Positions 44,271 through 54,957 of a DNA stretch of 64,000 bases are shown one piece after another. A program made the position numbers and the translations under genes. Numbering within the stretch: position 1 is the first letter of the stretch; every line of letters begins with the position of its first letter. Below the pieces are notes generated by a model. It was not told where the DNA came from. It made no database searches and was given only the letters and a program-made list of their open reading frames with translations. Where the stretch lies: positions 573,291,752-573,355,751 of the forward strand of contig NC_081405.1 in assembly GCF_030272615.1 (NCBI RefSeq). The letters run 5' to 3'. The stretch is from Cryptomeria japonica (lineage: Eukaryota > Streptophyta > Pinopsida > Cupressales > Cupressaceae).

Positions 44271-44890
44271 GTAAGTGATGACTCAAAGGACGAACTAGCA
44301 GGAGACTCTGCTAGTGGATCCGATAGTGGAAAGGAATGGGTGTTCTATGCTATAAAGGAAGATGAACCAGAACCGACTATCAAGAATGAAGAAAAGGCCC
44401 TGGCAGAAAATGTTGAAAACAAGGATGAATGGGTAATTGATAGTGGATGCTCACATCATATGACTGGAGATAAAAGAAATTTTTTGTCCATGCAAGAATA
44501 CAATGGTGGTCAAGTCAGATTTGGGGATGACAAAGCATGTGTGATCAAAGGTAAATGTATTATTTCTCTGGATGACAAGCATAATACAAATAATGTCTAC
44601 TATGTAGAAAGTTTAAAGCATAATCTTTTAAGTGTTGGTCAATTGGTGGATAAGGGATTCCAACTTCAGTTCATAGATAGAAAATACAAAATCATTAACA
44701 GAACTAGTTTGGAGATTGCAACCGGTACTTAGACTGGAGGTAATATCTTTCGCTTGAACATAGATGATAAGACATGTTTGATTGCTCATATTGATGAGAG
44801 TTGGTTATGACATAAGAGGTTGTGTCATGTTAATTTTGATTATATTGTTAAGATCAGTTCAACAAAGGCAGTTAGAGATATACCTAAGGA
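44271..44890 (+). pseudogene. Copia (42071-49008): protease and pre-integrase region
   Basis: WVIDSGCSHHMTGDKRNFL contains the DSG active site (44439-44447). QVRFGDDKACVIKGKCIISL and YYVESLKHNLLSVGQL follow, then a TAG after IATGT near 44730 and a degraded WLWHKRL-type pre-integrase segment (44800-44890). The protease core itself is intact. Confidence 0.9.
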
Positions 44891-45785
44891 TTATAAATCC
44901 TCATAATCCACTATGTAAGGAGTGTCAATTGGGAAAGAAAGTTAGAACTTCTTTTAAGAGCATACATGATAAATCTAATGATGTGCTTGATTTGATTCAT
45001 ATTGACTTATGTGGTCCAACAAAGACCAGAAGATTTCAAGGTGATAGGTACTTCATGCTAATAATTGATAATTATTCTAGAATAATGTGGGTGACTTTTC
45101 TAAGGGAGAAGTCTAAAGCTTTTGAGAAATTAAAGTTCTTTAAAGAAAAGGCAGAAACAAAAATTGGATTGAAAATAAAATGTCTGAGATCAGATCAAGG
45201 CGGTGAGCTCACATCTCATGAATTTAACAATTATTGTGAGATAAATGAAATCAAGAGACAGTTATCAACAACCCAGATTCCTTAGCAGAATGGAGTAGTG
45301 GAAAGGAAGAATTGAACCATTTTGGTTCCAACAAGAACCATGTTGATGGAAGCCAAATTGCCTCACATTCTACTAGAGAGAAGCCTTGAGTACATCAGTC
45401 TACACATTCAACAAAGTTCATATCAAAGGTAAAACCGGTAAGACTCCTTATGAATTATGGTTTGGACATACACCTACTCTTAAATATTTCAAAAAGTTTG
45501 GAAGTATATGGTATATCAAAAGTGATGATTCAATTGGGAAGTTTGATCCTAGATGTGATGAAGGGATATTTCTTGGATATTCAATTATGAGCAAAGCATA
45601 TAGATGTTATAACAAAAGATTGCAAAAAAATGTGGAGAGCACAAATGTGAAAGTGGATGAGCAATATAGAGATCAATATATATCATATGGCACAGAACTA
45701 GTAGTGGAAGTGATCATAACTAATCTGACAATGCCTCAATCAGTACAAGACACTAAGACAGTTACATGGGTACAATCATAAAATT
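44891..45785 (+). pseudogene. Copia (42071-49008): integrase
   Basis: CKECQLGKKVRTSFKS, then LIHIDLCGPTKTRRFQGDRY with the first Asp, CLRSDQGGELTSHEF with the second and NGVVERKN with the Glu, all kept. A TAG near 45283 (PQQNG has become P-stop-QNG) and a TGA just after break the core. GKTGKTPYELWFGHTP and EGIFLGYSIMSKAYRC form the C-terminal end. Confidence 0.92.
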
Positions 45786-46009
45786 CATCTATGACTAATG
45801 ATCAGAATAGTGAACCTGAAGTTCAGAAGACACCAAGGTATGTAAGATTAAATCATTCTGAAGATCAAATCATTGGAGACAGGAACAAGGGAGTTATGAC
45901 AACATGAAGACTAGAAAATGAAGAGGTATGTCTTATTTCTCAAATTGAACTGACATCTGTTATTGAAGCTTGTAAATATAAATATTGGTTAAAGGCTATA
46001 GAAGATGAA

Positions 46010-46690
46010 TTAGATTAGATATAGAAGAATAAGACTTGGACTTTAGTTCTCCAGCCTAAAAATAAGAATGTTATTGGAACTAAATGGGTTTTTAGAAATA
46101 AACTAAATGAGGATGGTCAAGTTGTAAGAAACAAGGCTAGACTAGTTTGTAAAGGATATTCTCAAATGGAAGGAATTGATTATGGTGAGATATTTTCACT
46201 AGTAGCTAGAATTGAAGCTGTTAAACTATTTCTTGCCTATGTAGCATACAAGAACTATAAGGTCTATCAAATGGATGTTAAATGTGAATTTTTGAATGGT
46301 GAACTTGAGGAAGAAGTATACATTGAGAAACCTGATGGATTTTCACTGATAGATGACAAAGATATGGTTTGCAGGTTAAGGAAAGCATTATATGGATTGA
46401 AACAAGCTCCTAGAGCCTAGTATGCAAGGCTGGATAAATATCTTTTGAAGCTTGGTTTTACCAAAGGCAGTGCTGACAGTAATTTATATTACAAGATAAC
46501 TAATGATGATATTATTATTATTGAAGTATTTGTTAATGATATCATTTTTGGAGGTGAAGATAAATTGTGCATGGAATTCTCTAATAATATGAATAATGAA
46601 TTTGAAATGTCTATGATTGGTGAGATGATATTTTTCTTAGGTTTGAAGATTACTCAAATTGACTTTTTATTTGTCAAAATAAGTATCTAA
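46010..46690 (+). pseudogene. Copia (42071-49008): reverse transcriptase
   Basis: [74 protein letters not shown], then a stop and FVNDIIFGGEDK. The first Asp of the catalytic pair is Asn (codon 46535-46537), so the polymerase would be dead even without the stops. RNase H follows. Confidence 0.94.
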
Positions 46691-47474
46691 GGGAATTGTT
46701 GAAGAATTTTGGTAGGGATAATTCCAAACCGGTAAGTACTCCTATGGTGACAAGTGAGAAATTATTTATCAAAGACACATTTGCATGGGTAATTCGACAA
46801 GGTATAAGTCTATGATTGGTGGCTTGTTATATCTAACTCAAACTAGACTAGATATTATGAATGCAGTAAGTATTGTTTCAAGATACCAAAGTAATCCTAA
46901 ATAAAAACATGAACATGCAGTAAATAGGATATTCTAGTATTTGCAAGGAACAACAGAACATGGCTTATGGTACTTTAGAGATGATAACTTCACTTTATGT
47001 GCATATATAGATGCAGATTGGATAGGAGATGCTGATGATCGGAAAAACACTTCTAGTGGAGATTTCTTTCTTGGAAAGAAATTGGTTTCATGGATCAACA
47101 AAAAATAGTCATGCATTTCTTTATCTAATGTAGGAGCTGAATATGTTGCAGTAGCAACTAATTGCACTCAAGTCTTGTGAATGAAGCAAATGTTAAAGGA
47201 TATCAAGGTAAATTGAATTGAACCGGTAGTTATCTATTGTGATAACTTTGCAGCTATTGACATATCTAAGAATCCGGTATTTCACTCTAAGACTAAGCAC
47301 ACTTTAATAAAATATAACTTTCTGAAGGAAAATGTGGAGGAAAAGGAAGCCAAATTGGTTTATGTGAACACTAAAGAGTAGATTGCATATACATTCACTA
47401 AACCATTGTTTAAGGAATCATTTGAATATTTGAGAGACAGGTTAGGTGTATCTACCCCTCGAATAGAAACTTAA
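46691..47474 (+). pseudogene. Copia (42071-49008): RNase H and C-terminus
   Basis: After a frame break: GLLYLTQTRLDIM, YLQGTTEHGLWY, AYIDADWIGDADDRKNTSSG, WINKK-stop-SCISLSNVGAEY, then NPVFHSKTKHTLIKYNFLKE and RDRLGVSTPRIET-stop. These are the expected Copia RNase H motifs, with the acidic residues visible. Two or more stops interrupt it. Confidence 0.9.
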
Positions 47475-47792
47475 TTGATGGAGTAGTGCATCAGTCTCGT
47501 ATGCATCATCAACTTTATCCTTTGCTCCAGTTTGATGTAGTGGTGCTACTACTTAGGGGGAGTAGTCAGCTTTAAGATTCACATGATTTTGATATCTATG
47601 TCATATCTTTGGCATTAATGTCATAATATGTCATATGGGAGAGATTTAGATAAGTTTTAGATTGGACTGCACTCCTCAGGGGGAGTTATTGGGATTTTAA
47701 AGTTTTTCATTATTATATCTTCTATGAGAAATTTTTGGCATTTCTTAGCACTTAGATGTTCTCTTTGTGACATCTAGTGTTGCCATCAATGC

Positions 47793-47805
47793 CAAAGGGG
47801 GATAT
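47793..47805 (+). promoter_or_regulatory. Polypurine tract of the Copia element
   Basis: CAAAGGGGGATAT immediately before the 3' LTR. Confidence 0.88.
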
Positions 47806-49008
47806 TGTTGGCAATATGAAGGAATTGATTATGTTTTGCATTGATGTTTTGTCATTGATGTCAACACTAGTTGTTATGATTGGTTACTAGTAGACAGATT
47901 TTGGTTACTGATAGAAGAACTGGTTTTATCGGTAGAAGGGACTATCAGTTGGATACTACCGACATGTTTGGATCAATAGAATATGTTTGGTTTGATGTTT
48001 CTGGAGTATGTTTTTGGTCAGTTGGTATTGACTTGATGATTGGATTCTATAATACACTCTAGTAAGCCTATATCGACAAGGGTTTAAGGTTTTACTGGTA
48101 GATATTTTACTGAGAATCTTTGAAATGATGCATAAGTGGTGTTGGTGTGGATTCTAGATGGAATTTAGGATGCAGAAGGTGATCTTTGTTCATGCCTTAA
48201 CTGATTGGAGATGTTGCTTTGGTGTGGTTATGGACCAGTATCATGTAACGTGTTCTCTACACATTACTGGGATGATTTATGGATTGGTTAATGTTGTTTT
48301 GGTATAAAGTCGACATGGTATGTCATTGTAATGAGGATGTATGTAATGATCTTATTGTAATATCTTTTAGGTGGCCAACCTAATTGGTTTAGGCCTTAGG
48401 GTTTGTATAAATTAATGTAAGATCTCATTGTAGATCATGGTGGTAATGGCCATGGAATGAAATATCATATGTGGAGGATATTTGGTCAATCATAGGTGAT
48501 TGAATTGGGTTTATGTAAGAGGTCAAAGGCGTCTGATATTGAGATTAACTAGGATTGTAATTAGGCATGGTAGATGCTATCATTGGAAGTTCATTCTTCT
48601 GGATTGTTGTCCAATTATATTGAGGTGGTTATAACCTCTCTGTAGTCAGTGAGACTCCTTTGTAATGAGTAGTACGCTCTAGGCTATGTGCCTTCCTGCA
48701 TGTGTAGGCCCCTTATTGTATCACATACTTTCTATAGAAGTATTATCTAACTATGGGTAGGCTTCCCACAATAGTTTTTCCCTTTACCGGGTTTTCCATG
48801 TAAAAAAAATGGTGTTATGTGGTATGGTTGCATTGTGTTAATTCTCTGTTTCATTCTTAAGTTTTATTGCTTACCGGTATCTTTTTCTGCTATTCTAATA
48901 TTCAATGTTTATGTGCTCTGGTTAAAGGTTATAAAGTGGTTTGATTAATATAATATGTTGACAACTGATTCACCCCCCCCTCTCAATTGTCCACCAGTTA
49001 TTATAACA
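47806..49008 (+). repeat. 3' LTR of the Copia element at 42071-49008
   Basis: TGTTGGCAATATG to TTATAACA, 1203 bases, clearly diverged from the 5' LTR by substitutions and short indels, so the insertion is old. Confidence 0.93.
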
Positions 49009-49380
49009 AAATCTACAATAGGTGTGCCTCTTATTTCTAAATTTTTCAGAAGGGAAAGACAATTTACTCCTTTGAATGAATCTTTACATAGAATTATGTC
49101 TCAGTTGTTATAAAAATATGTTATTAAACTACCTCCCACAAAACCAGTTGACCCTTCTAAGGAAGCCTCACCCTACTTTGATAATAATTCTTTTTGTCAA
49201 TTTCATGGTCAACCAGGTCATGACATTGAGAAATATTTTGCATTGAAAAGTAAGATTCAAGATTTGATTGATAATAATACTATATCTGTGCCAAGTGTGA
49301 ATAATTAGGAAAACAAATCAGTAGCCCTTCCTAATCAAAACCTTAAGATTTTTACTAATCCTTTACCTTCTTATACCTCT
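49009..49380 (+). pseudogene. Family W copy C: gag C-terminus with zinc-like motif
   Basis: Continues gag after the Copia element: ISKFFRRERQFTPLNESLHR, then a TAA and CQFHGQPGHDIEKYFALKSK, a cleaner copy of the C-x2-H-x4-H motif than in B, and IQDLIDNNTISVPSV. Confidence 0.82.
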
Positions 49381-49910
49381 AACGTGATTGAAACTGCACA
49401 TACCTCTTTCTCTCCTTCTGATGTGACTACCACGGTTCATAATTTGGTGAATATGGTAGAGAAACAAAGAAAACCTAAGGAATTATGTATCATATTTGAC
49501 CCTAGTGAGACCATTAGAGCACCTGATGGGTCTTTATACATAGTTGCAAAGATTCAGGAAATGCCTTGTTGTGGTGTGCTTATAGATCCCTCTTGCATGA
49601 TTACTCTCATCACTGAGGAGGATCTTTTGACTTTATGTTTGCATAAACCAATCTACGATGACACTAATGTGGTTGTTAAGTAATTCAATGGATTCTCTTG
49701 TCCTACCATTGGTTCTATCACACTTCCTATTAAGGTTCACACTAAAACTAATGATGTCAACTTTGTTATCATTCCTTCCTCTAAGAAATTCCATGTGAAC
49801 TTGGGCTATCCTTGGATATCTTCCATGAAGGATATTTCTTCCCCAATACATAAGTGTTTAAAATTTCCCCACAATGGAGAAATCATAACTGTTAACCATA
49901 GCTTATTTTG
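49381..49910 (+). pseudogene. Family W copy C: retropepsin-like protease domain
   Basis: IETAHTSFSPSDVTTTVHNL, ELCIIFDPSETIRAPDG, then the active-site loop CGVLIDPSCMITLITEE (D-P-S). A TAA at 49681-49683 breaks the frame; NFVIIPSSKKFHVNLGYPW and SSPIHKCLKFPHNGEIITVN follow. It ends LF-stop near 49910. Confidence 0.8.
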
Positions 49911-50910
49911 AATAGTCGAAAGAAGCCCAGGTGTTCTTATTGGTTTCTTTTGGCCTAAACAATTCCAATCTCTTCCACCAAGAAGTGATGCTCTCTTTCA
50001 ATCTTATCAAAAGTGGAAGAAATATATGATCCTATCCTCAAGTAAACCTAGAACTCCAACAATTGATATTCCCATCCTCTTTGAAGATGAGGTTCTTCCC
50101 TTGACAGATAGAACTAACTTTCCTCCTAAGGAATACTCCCAACCTATTCCTATGGATGAGACTATACCTTCTCCTAAGAAGAAAAACAATATTCCTCCTA
50201 AGGTTAGACTTATACCTACACCTCATGATGGACCTAGTCTTCTTCCTACACCAAACATTCCTCCTTTATATGGTGCAGTTTTGCCTCCATGCTCTTATAG
50301 AGAGAAGAGACCTGCCTCTCCTCTTGTTTAACCTAAAATACCTCAACCTAAACCTCCAACTACCAAAGATGAAATTATTCCTCCTTCAACAAATATTCCT
50401 CCTGCTTCTCATTCTTTTGCTAAGGCTTGATGGAATCATTGTGCAAGAGACCACCGATGAAAGCATCGTGCTCAAGCTCATGAAGTTGTGCCTCAAAATA
50501 TTCAATCTCCCAAAACACCAATAGTTGACATGATTCCCTTTTCTCCTAAGCAAGATGCTAAACCTACATCAACAAATCATAAGTTTAAAAAGACATGTGA
50601 TGGTTTTACTCCTATTCATATTCGTGCTCCTCTTTCTTTAAATGTTGATGAAGAAATAGGTGATAATGTTATTCATGATGGCAATAAAACTTCTAATGCT
50701 TCTGATTTTGACTATGACTATGTTGATGTGGACAAACATTTATTTGTAGAGTTTTCAAAAGCTTTAACCCTAGATCCTAGAAATGAACAAAGTGACTGAA
50801 CACATGACCATAGTCCTCGTTTGGATCTTGTGATAGCTCCATCCGTTGTTCTCAATGTAGCTCCTCTGGTGTGTTTCTCTCCTTCCCAAAATAGTGATCA
50901 ACAATATTGG
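49911..50910 (+). pseudogene. Family W copy C: proline-rich C-terminal region
   Basis: FFWPKQFQSLPPRSDALFQS, IDIPILFEDEVLPLTDR, IPPKVRLIPTPHDGPSLLP, a short broken part near 50330-50490, then TCDGFTPIHIRAPLSLNVDE, VDKHLFVEFSKALTL and LVIAPSVVLNVAPLVCFSPS. Largely disordered by composition. Coding ends near 50910 without any pol domain. Confidence 0.72.
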
Positions 50911-51273
50911 GAGGTGGATCCTCTACCTTTCTCTCTTCTTGCTCTTTTGTTATTATTCTTCAATGTGTATCCATCTTCTTCTATGTTCCCTCATAATGTC
51001 TACTTGAGGATGATGCAAAGCATTGAGATCTCTTTTGGTCTCTTTCATGTTGACTCAAAAGATATCTTCTATTCCCTTTCTTCCAAGGTAGTTTCCTTCC
51101 TTTGGGGAATGGCGATTATTCTATGCACATATATAAATATGATATACATGAGCTATCATACAACATACTCACCTTGAGAAAAGCGAAACTACCTCATTTT
51201 TTGTGTTTTGTGTTTATTATCCTTGGGTTTATTTCTTGATTTGGGAGATAAATTTTTGCGATAACTTTCTCTA

Positions 51274-51292
51274 TCTCTCTCTCTCTCTCTCT
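51274..51292. repeat. (CT)n tract of family W, copy C
   Basis: Shorter (19 bases) than in copies A and B but at the same place relative to the 3' LTR. Confidence 0.9.
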
Positions 51293-51666
51293 TTGGTGTA
51301 TCCTACCTTAAAGAAATCACTCCCGGTAAGGCGTGTGCGATCACTTTAACGTGGGGGCATACACTCTAGGCATATTTTCCTTCTTGATACTCAAAGTTAC
51401 CTAGTGAACTTGGCTTTGTTTTGTAATTTTTGATATCCTTGCTTTTCATGACTCATAGTAAGGGGAACCTTGCTACTTGTAGTCATGGTTCTCTCTCTCT
51501 TGATCTTCCCTTTTGCTTTGTCAATCATTGTCTAAAGATCCTTAGTCCACTGGGGGCTTGGTGTATCTTGCCTCCTTGATGTGGTGAAAGTATTTCAATC
51601 TTGTTTCCTTGTACTTTACCAGAAGTATTGGCATATTCTTGTAGCCCCGCTAAAGTGGGGGTTAAA
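51293..51666 (+). other. Family W copy C: 3' non-coding region and polypurine tract
   Basis: Matches copies A and B; ends GCTAAAGTGGGGGTTAAA at the LTR. Confidence 0.7.
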
Positions 51667-52786
51667 TGTAGCATCATAAATTTGTGACCTTGCAATTTTC
51701 AACCACATTTGTGTCTTCACATTGGCAAATCGAATCCGCAAACCTGATTAGAGACCTGAGACTTGCTCAATCCTTGAAAACTACACTTTCTCACATCTCG
51801 CATTACCTAAACCCTGCTTTCTATGCTGGATAAGGGTAGGATAGAGGCATGGTGCCCCTGTCTCCCTATGTCGGCCTATGATGAAAAATCAGTCAATTAA
51901 CCCTAATTGATGGTTATATAAGATGCATTATTCTCTCCTATTTGCATAATTCAATAAGTGAAAATAAGTTTAATAAGCAAAAGTCAAGTGAACAAGCATT
52001 ATCATCATTCAAGCATTCCTTTCAAGCATTGATAATTCTCAAGTCTCCTTTCAAGCCTAGCTGTTGTATTCAAGTCAAGGATTCAACCATTGAAGAGAAG
52101 ATCTCTTTCATCATTCAATTCCACATAAGCAACTCTATCTACATTTCAATTGCATCCTCCCTTGAGGTGAATTTTATTTCAATCTTTTGTTTACATTTAC
52201 TCACAAGTACTACTTTTTATCATTTGGTTAATTCCAAAATTGGGGTTTGACGTGAAGGAAAACGGCCAATCCCAACCCCTTTTCCTCTCTTTCTTGTGTT
52301 TAGGTTGTAGGCATGCAACTGTATTTGCAGATTTGGACTTCATTTTGAGAGGTGGAAAAATTGTTTTCGGCGTGGGGATTTTTTGGAGGACCATGTGCAC
52401 TTTCAACACAGTCCTGACAATGTTTGCTCAAATTGGCAGGGGAGCTTCATCTCAACATTTTACCACTAATTGCCGGTGCATAGCTTCATCCCACATTCCT
52501 ATCTCAAGTTATAGTCATTTCTTTGTCTCTTTTACACTTCTTAAATCGCATAATCCAACCTTTTACATTATAAAAGAGGGGTTACTTTTACTTTCCAAAT
52601 CCATTGTCAATTCACTTAGCATTCATTCTCTTCCTATTGAAATTGGATCTAGTGAACTCTCCCCTCTTTTTAAATGTAATGCATGTGAAAAGGTTAAGCG
52701 GAATCTTTTGTGAAAATTTTACTCCTCTTGAGGAGAGAAAAGCTTTCCTCTTGATTTCTTCATCACCCTCTTTCACCACCATTACA
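51667..52786 (+). repeat. Family W LTR 4 (3' LTR of copy C)
   Basis: TGTAGCATCATAAA to CACCACCATTACA, 1120 bases; about 100 bases near 51860 that the other LTRs carry are deleted. TATATAAG is at 51915-51922. It is followed by TTTCAAATACCC. Confidence 0.9.
51915..51922 (+). promoter_or_regulatory. TATA box in family W LTR 4
   Basis: TATATAAG, as in the other W LTRs. Confidence 0.6.
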
Positions 52787-53623
52787 TTTCAAATACCCTA
52801 ATTTTTAAAATTGAGCTTGTGGGTTGTCTAAATTTTTAACTTCAAACTTCAAATTTGATTGTTAATTTCACTTCAAATTCAAAATTTCAATCTTGGATCA
52901 AATTTCAAATTTGAATTTTAAACTTAAGTGGTTAATTAAAAGAGCCCTTATTTTTAAGTTTAAATTACCCTTGTGCAATTTCCCAATTTTTCAATTTCCA
53001 AATTTCAATCCTAGATCTAATTTTAAATTTAAATTTTAAAATTAAGAGGTTATTTCCACAACACCTTAATTTTTAAATTTAAATTTTTATTTGCTTGAAG
53101 AATCATTTTTCTAAAATTTTTGCATTATTCAATTACTTCACAAGTTCGAAATCTCAACTTTCAAATTTCAAATTTCAAATTCTCATTTTCAAATTTCATT
53201 TCACATTCTTAAAAATTTAATAAAAAAAAAATCAAATTTGTGAATCTCATCAATTTACATAAATTAAGAGGTTTTATTTATAAAATCTTAATTTATTTCA
53301 ATTTGCTTGGATTTAAATTTCAATATTCATCATGGCAATTAATGGATTCGATTTATTTTCTATTTCACATATGATTACATTAGTTTTTACATACATTTAT
53401 TATAATCATGTATCGGATAATGACTTCTTTCACTTCTTGTTACTTCTTTTCATTCATAGCACTTAGAAATATTGCATTTTTAAGATCTCTAAGTTGCTTC
53501 CTTTTCATAAATTAGATGTCAAAGCTTTCATGTATCATGTATGTTTTTTCATGGTGATGTTACTAGGAAAGTGTATTTCATATATAGATCACCTCAAAGC
53601 TTTGGTAGATCCCAATACTAGAG
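52787..53623. other. AT-rich DNA right of the W array
   Basis: Runs of AAATTTCAAATTT-type sequence with phrases such as AACTTAAGTGGTTAATTA that resemble the W leader in style. No coding frame is recognised. It may be the leader of a distant W relative. Confidence 0.4.
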
Positions 53624-53974
53624 ATGTTAATGGAAAACATAACACTTTATACCTCTCCAAAGGTATCTAATGTGAATGAAGAAAGAGCCAATTATCCTAT
53701 CAATGATCTCTCTAATGGAGAGAAAGTATTGAAGACCAACATGGCCTCATCTTCTTCTCATACACATACCCTTGTGCAAGGGGGGAAAGATCAAAATATT
53801 GGTATTTTCATCTCTCTAGATCCTCCTTATTCTCTTAGAGCCTATCATAAACATCAAAACATTTGTAGAGAAGATGATGTCACACATTTTATTCATGATC
53901 TCTCTCCTCACATAACATTAAGTAAAGATGAGGCCTTAGATGATAAGGATCTTCCTTCCCATTCTACTAAATAG
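53624..53974 (+). CDS. Unrecognised ORF, 116 aa
   Basis: Open from ATG 53624. It starts MLMENITLYTSPKVSNVNEE and is Ser/His/Asp-rich, with YSLRAYHKHQNICREDDVTH and LSKDEALDDKDLPSHSTK near the end; after the TAG the frame continues with similar composition to about 54085. No motif I know. An AT-rich leader-like region precedes it, as in family W gag, so a gag N-terminus of another non-autonomous element is possible. It may not be a gene. Confidence 0.3.
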   Translation: MLMENITLYTSPKVSNVNEERANYPINDLSNGEKVLKTNMASSSSHTHTLVQGGKDQNIGIFISLDPPYSLRAYHKHQNICREDDVTHFIHDLSPHITLSKDEALDDKDLPSHSTK

Positions 53975-54957
53975 GATATGCATGATGAAATAAAGGAAAA
54001 TCCTCCTCTACAAGATATTCCTTCCTCATCTACTAATCCTTTCATTCCTTCTGAACATCCTTACACTATGTTGCCCCATATTTGACATACCCAAAATTTG
54101 AACTTCAAATTGGTCCCAATGTTAAATGAAGGCCCAAATATGTGTCTATGCATAATGAGTGAGCACGTGATCCCAGGTTGTTGTCAGTTAAAATGTGAAA
54201 AATGGATGAATTTTGAAAATTACAAAGAATTGAAAAAATCTCTTTGTGAACATGTCCTAAGCATCTTTTTGTGTCATATGACCAATTTTTGCATGAATCT
54301 AGTTCACAGTTTGCCATATTTTAAACTTTCAAATTTTGATGTCCCTCGCTCAAAAATAATTAAAATCCCTCACCCTAAGCGTCGTCATGAGGAATAAATG
54401 ATGGTATTTTCTCATTTCTGTACCATCAACACATGTTTCAAATTTTGGAGCCTAACTCCTTACCAATTGAAAGTTGTGGCCATTTTTCCTAAATCAAGGC
54501 ATTAAAGTCTAATGGGAAATATTTGAATTATTATTTTAAAAATAATTCAAATATTTTAAATTGTTTTCAATATATTTCCCATTTTGCCCTTTTTTAAGTG
54601 GAAAAGAAATTAAAAGTCTTTATGTAGGTTCAGATTGAGTAGTTGTAAGTGATCATTTTCTTAATGCCCTTTGTTGCTCAAAAATTTCATATTTCTAACA
54701 TTGAAATGCTCAAAAAGTGAGCAATCCTAACCTATTGCTCTGAAAAGTCAAAATCCTAACCTTAGAAGGTTAGATATGCTCAAACATTGAGAAATCCTAA
54801 CCTTTATGCTCACTTGCTGAGGAACCCTAACTTTCTAACTTCCCTTACTTGAAAAACTCAAGTTCCTAACCTCATGGCACTGGACATTTTCCATGGTCCA
54901 ATTACAATCAAAAGATGCCATTTCCAGCCACTCCTCATCTCAATCTCATAGCATTAT
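53975..54957. other. Spacer with a long hairpin
   Basis: No recognisable gene. A short frame at 54098-54397 has no known motif. It contains a 16-bp perfect inverted repeat at 54517-54556. Confidence 0.5.
54517..54556. repeat. Perfect 16-bp inverted repeat with 8-base loop
   Basis: AAATATTTGAATTATT, loop ATTTTAAA, AATAATTCAAATATTT. The TGGGAAATAT on the left and ATATTTCCCA further right (about 54570-54580) extend a weaker outer pairing. It could be a fold-back element remnant. Confidence 0.85.

Larger units (their letters stand above)
42071..49008 (+). mobile_element. Copia retrotransposon, 6.9 kb, inserted in family W copy C
   Basis: LTRs 42071-43257 and 47806-49008, primer binding site 43260, gag-protease-integrase-RT-RNase H in order, polypurine tract before 47806. 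W gag resumes directly at 49009. Flanks AATGT and AAATC are a poor match; compared with copy B (AATGC at that point) both look like a mutated copy of one pentamer. It is a different subfamily from the other Copia elements here. Confidence 0.95.
35836..52786 (+). mobile_element. Family W element, copy C (complete but interrupted twice)
   Basis: LTR 3 (35836-37075), primer binding site 37079, leader, gag, protease-like domain, Pro-rich tail, CT tract and LTR 4 (51667-52786). It is interrupted by a short LTR element (39594-42014) and by a Copia element (42071-49008), both inside gag. Without them it is about 7.6 kb. Like copy B it lacks RT, RNase H and integrase. Confidence 0.88.
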
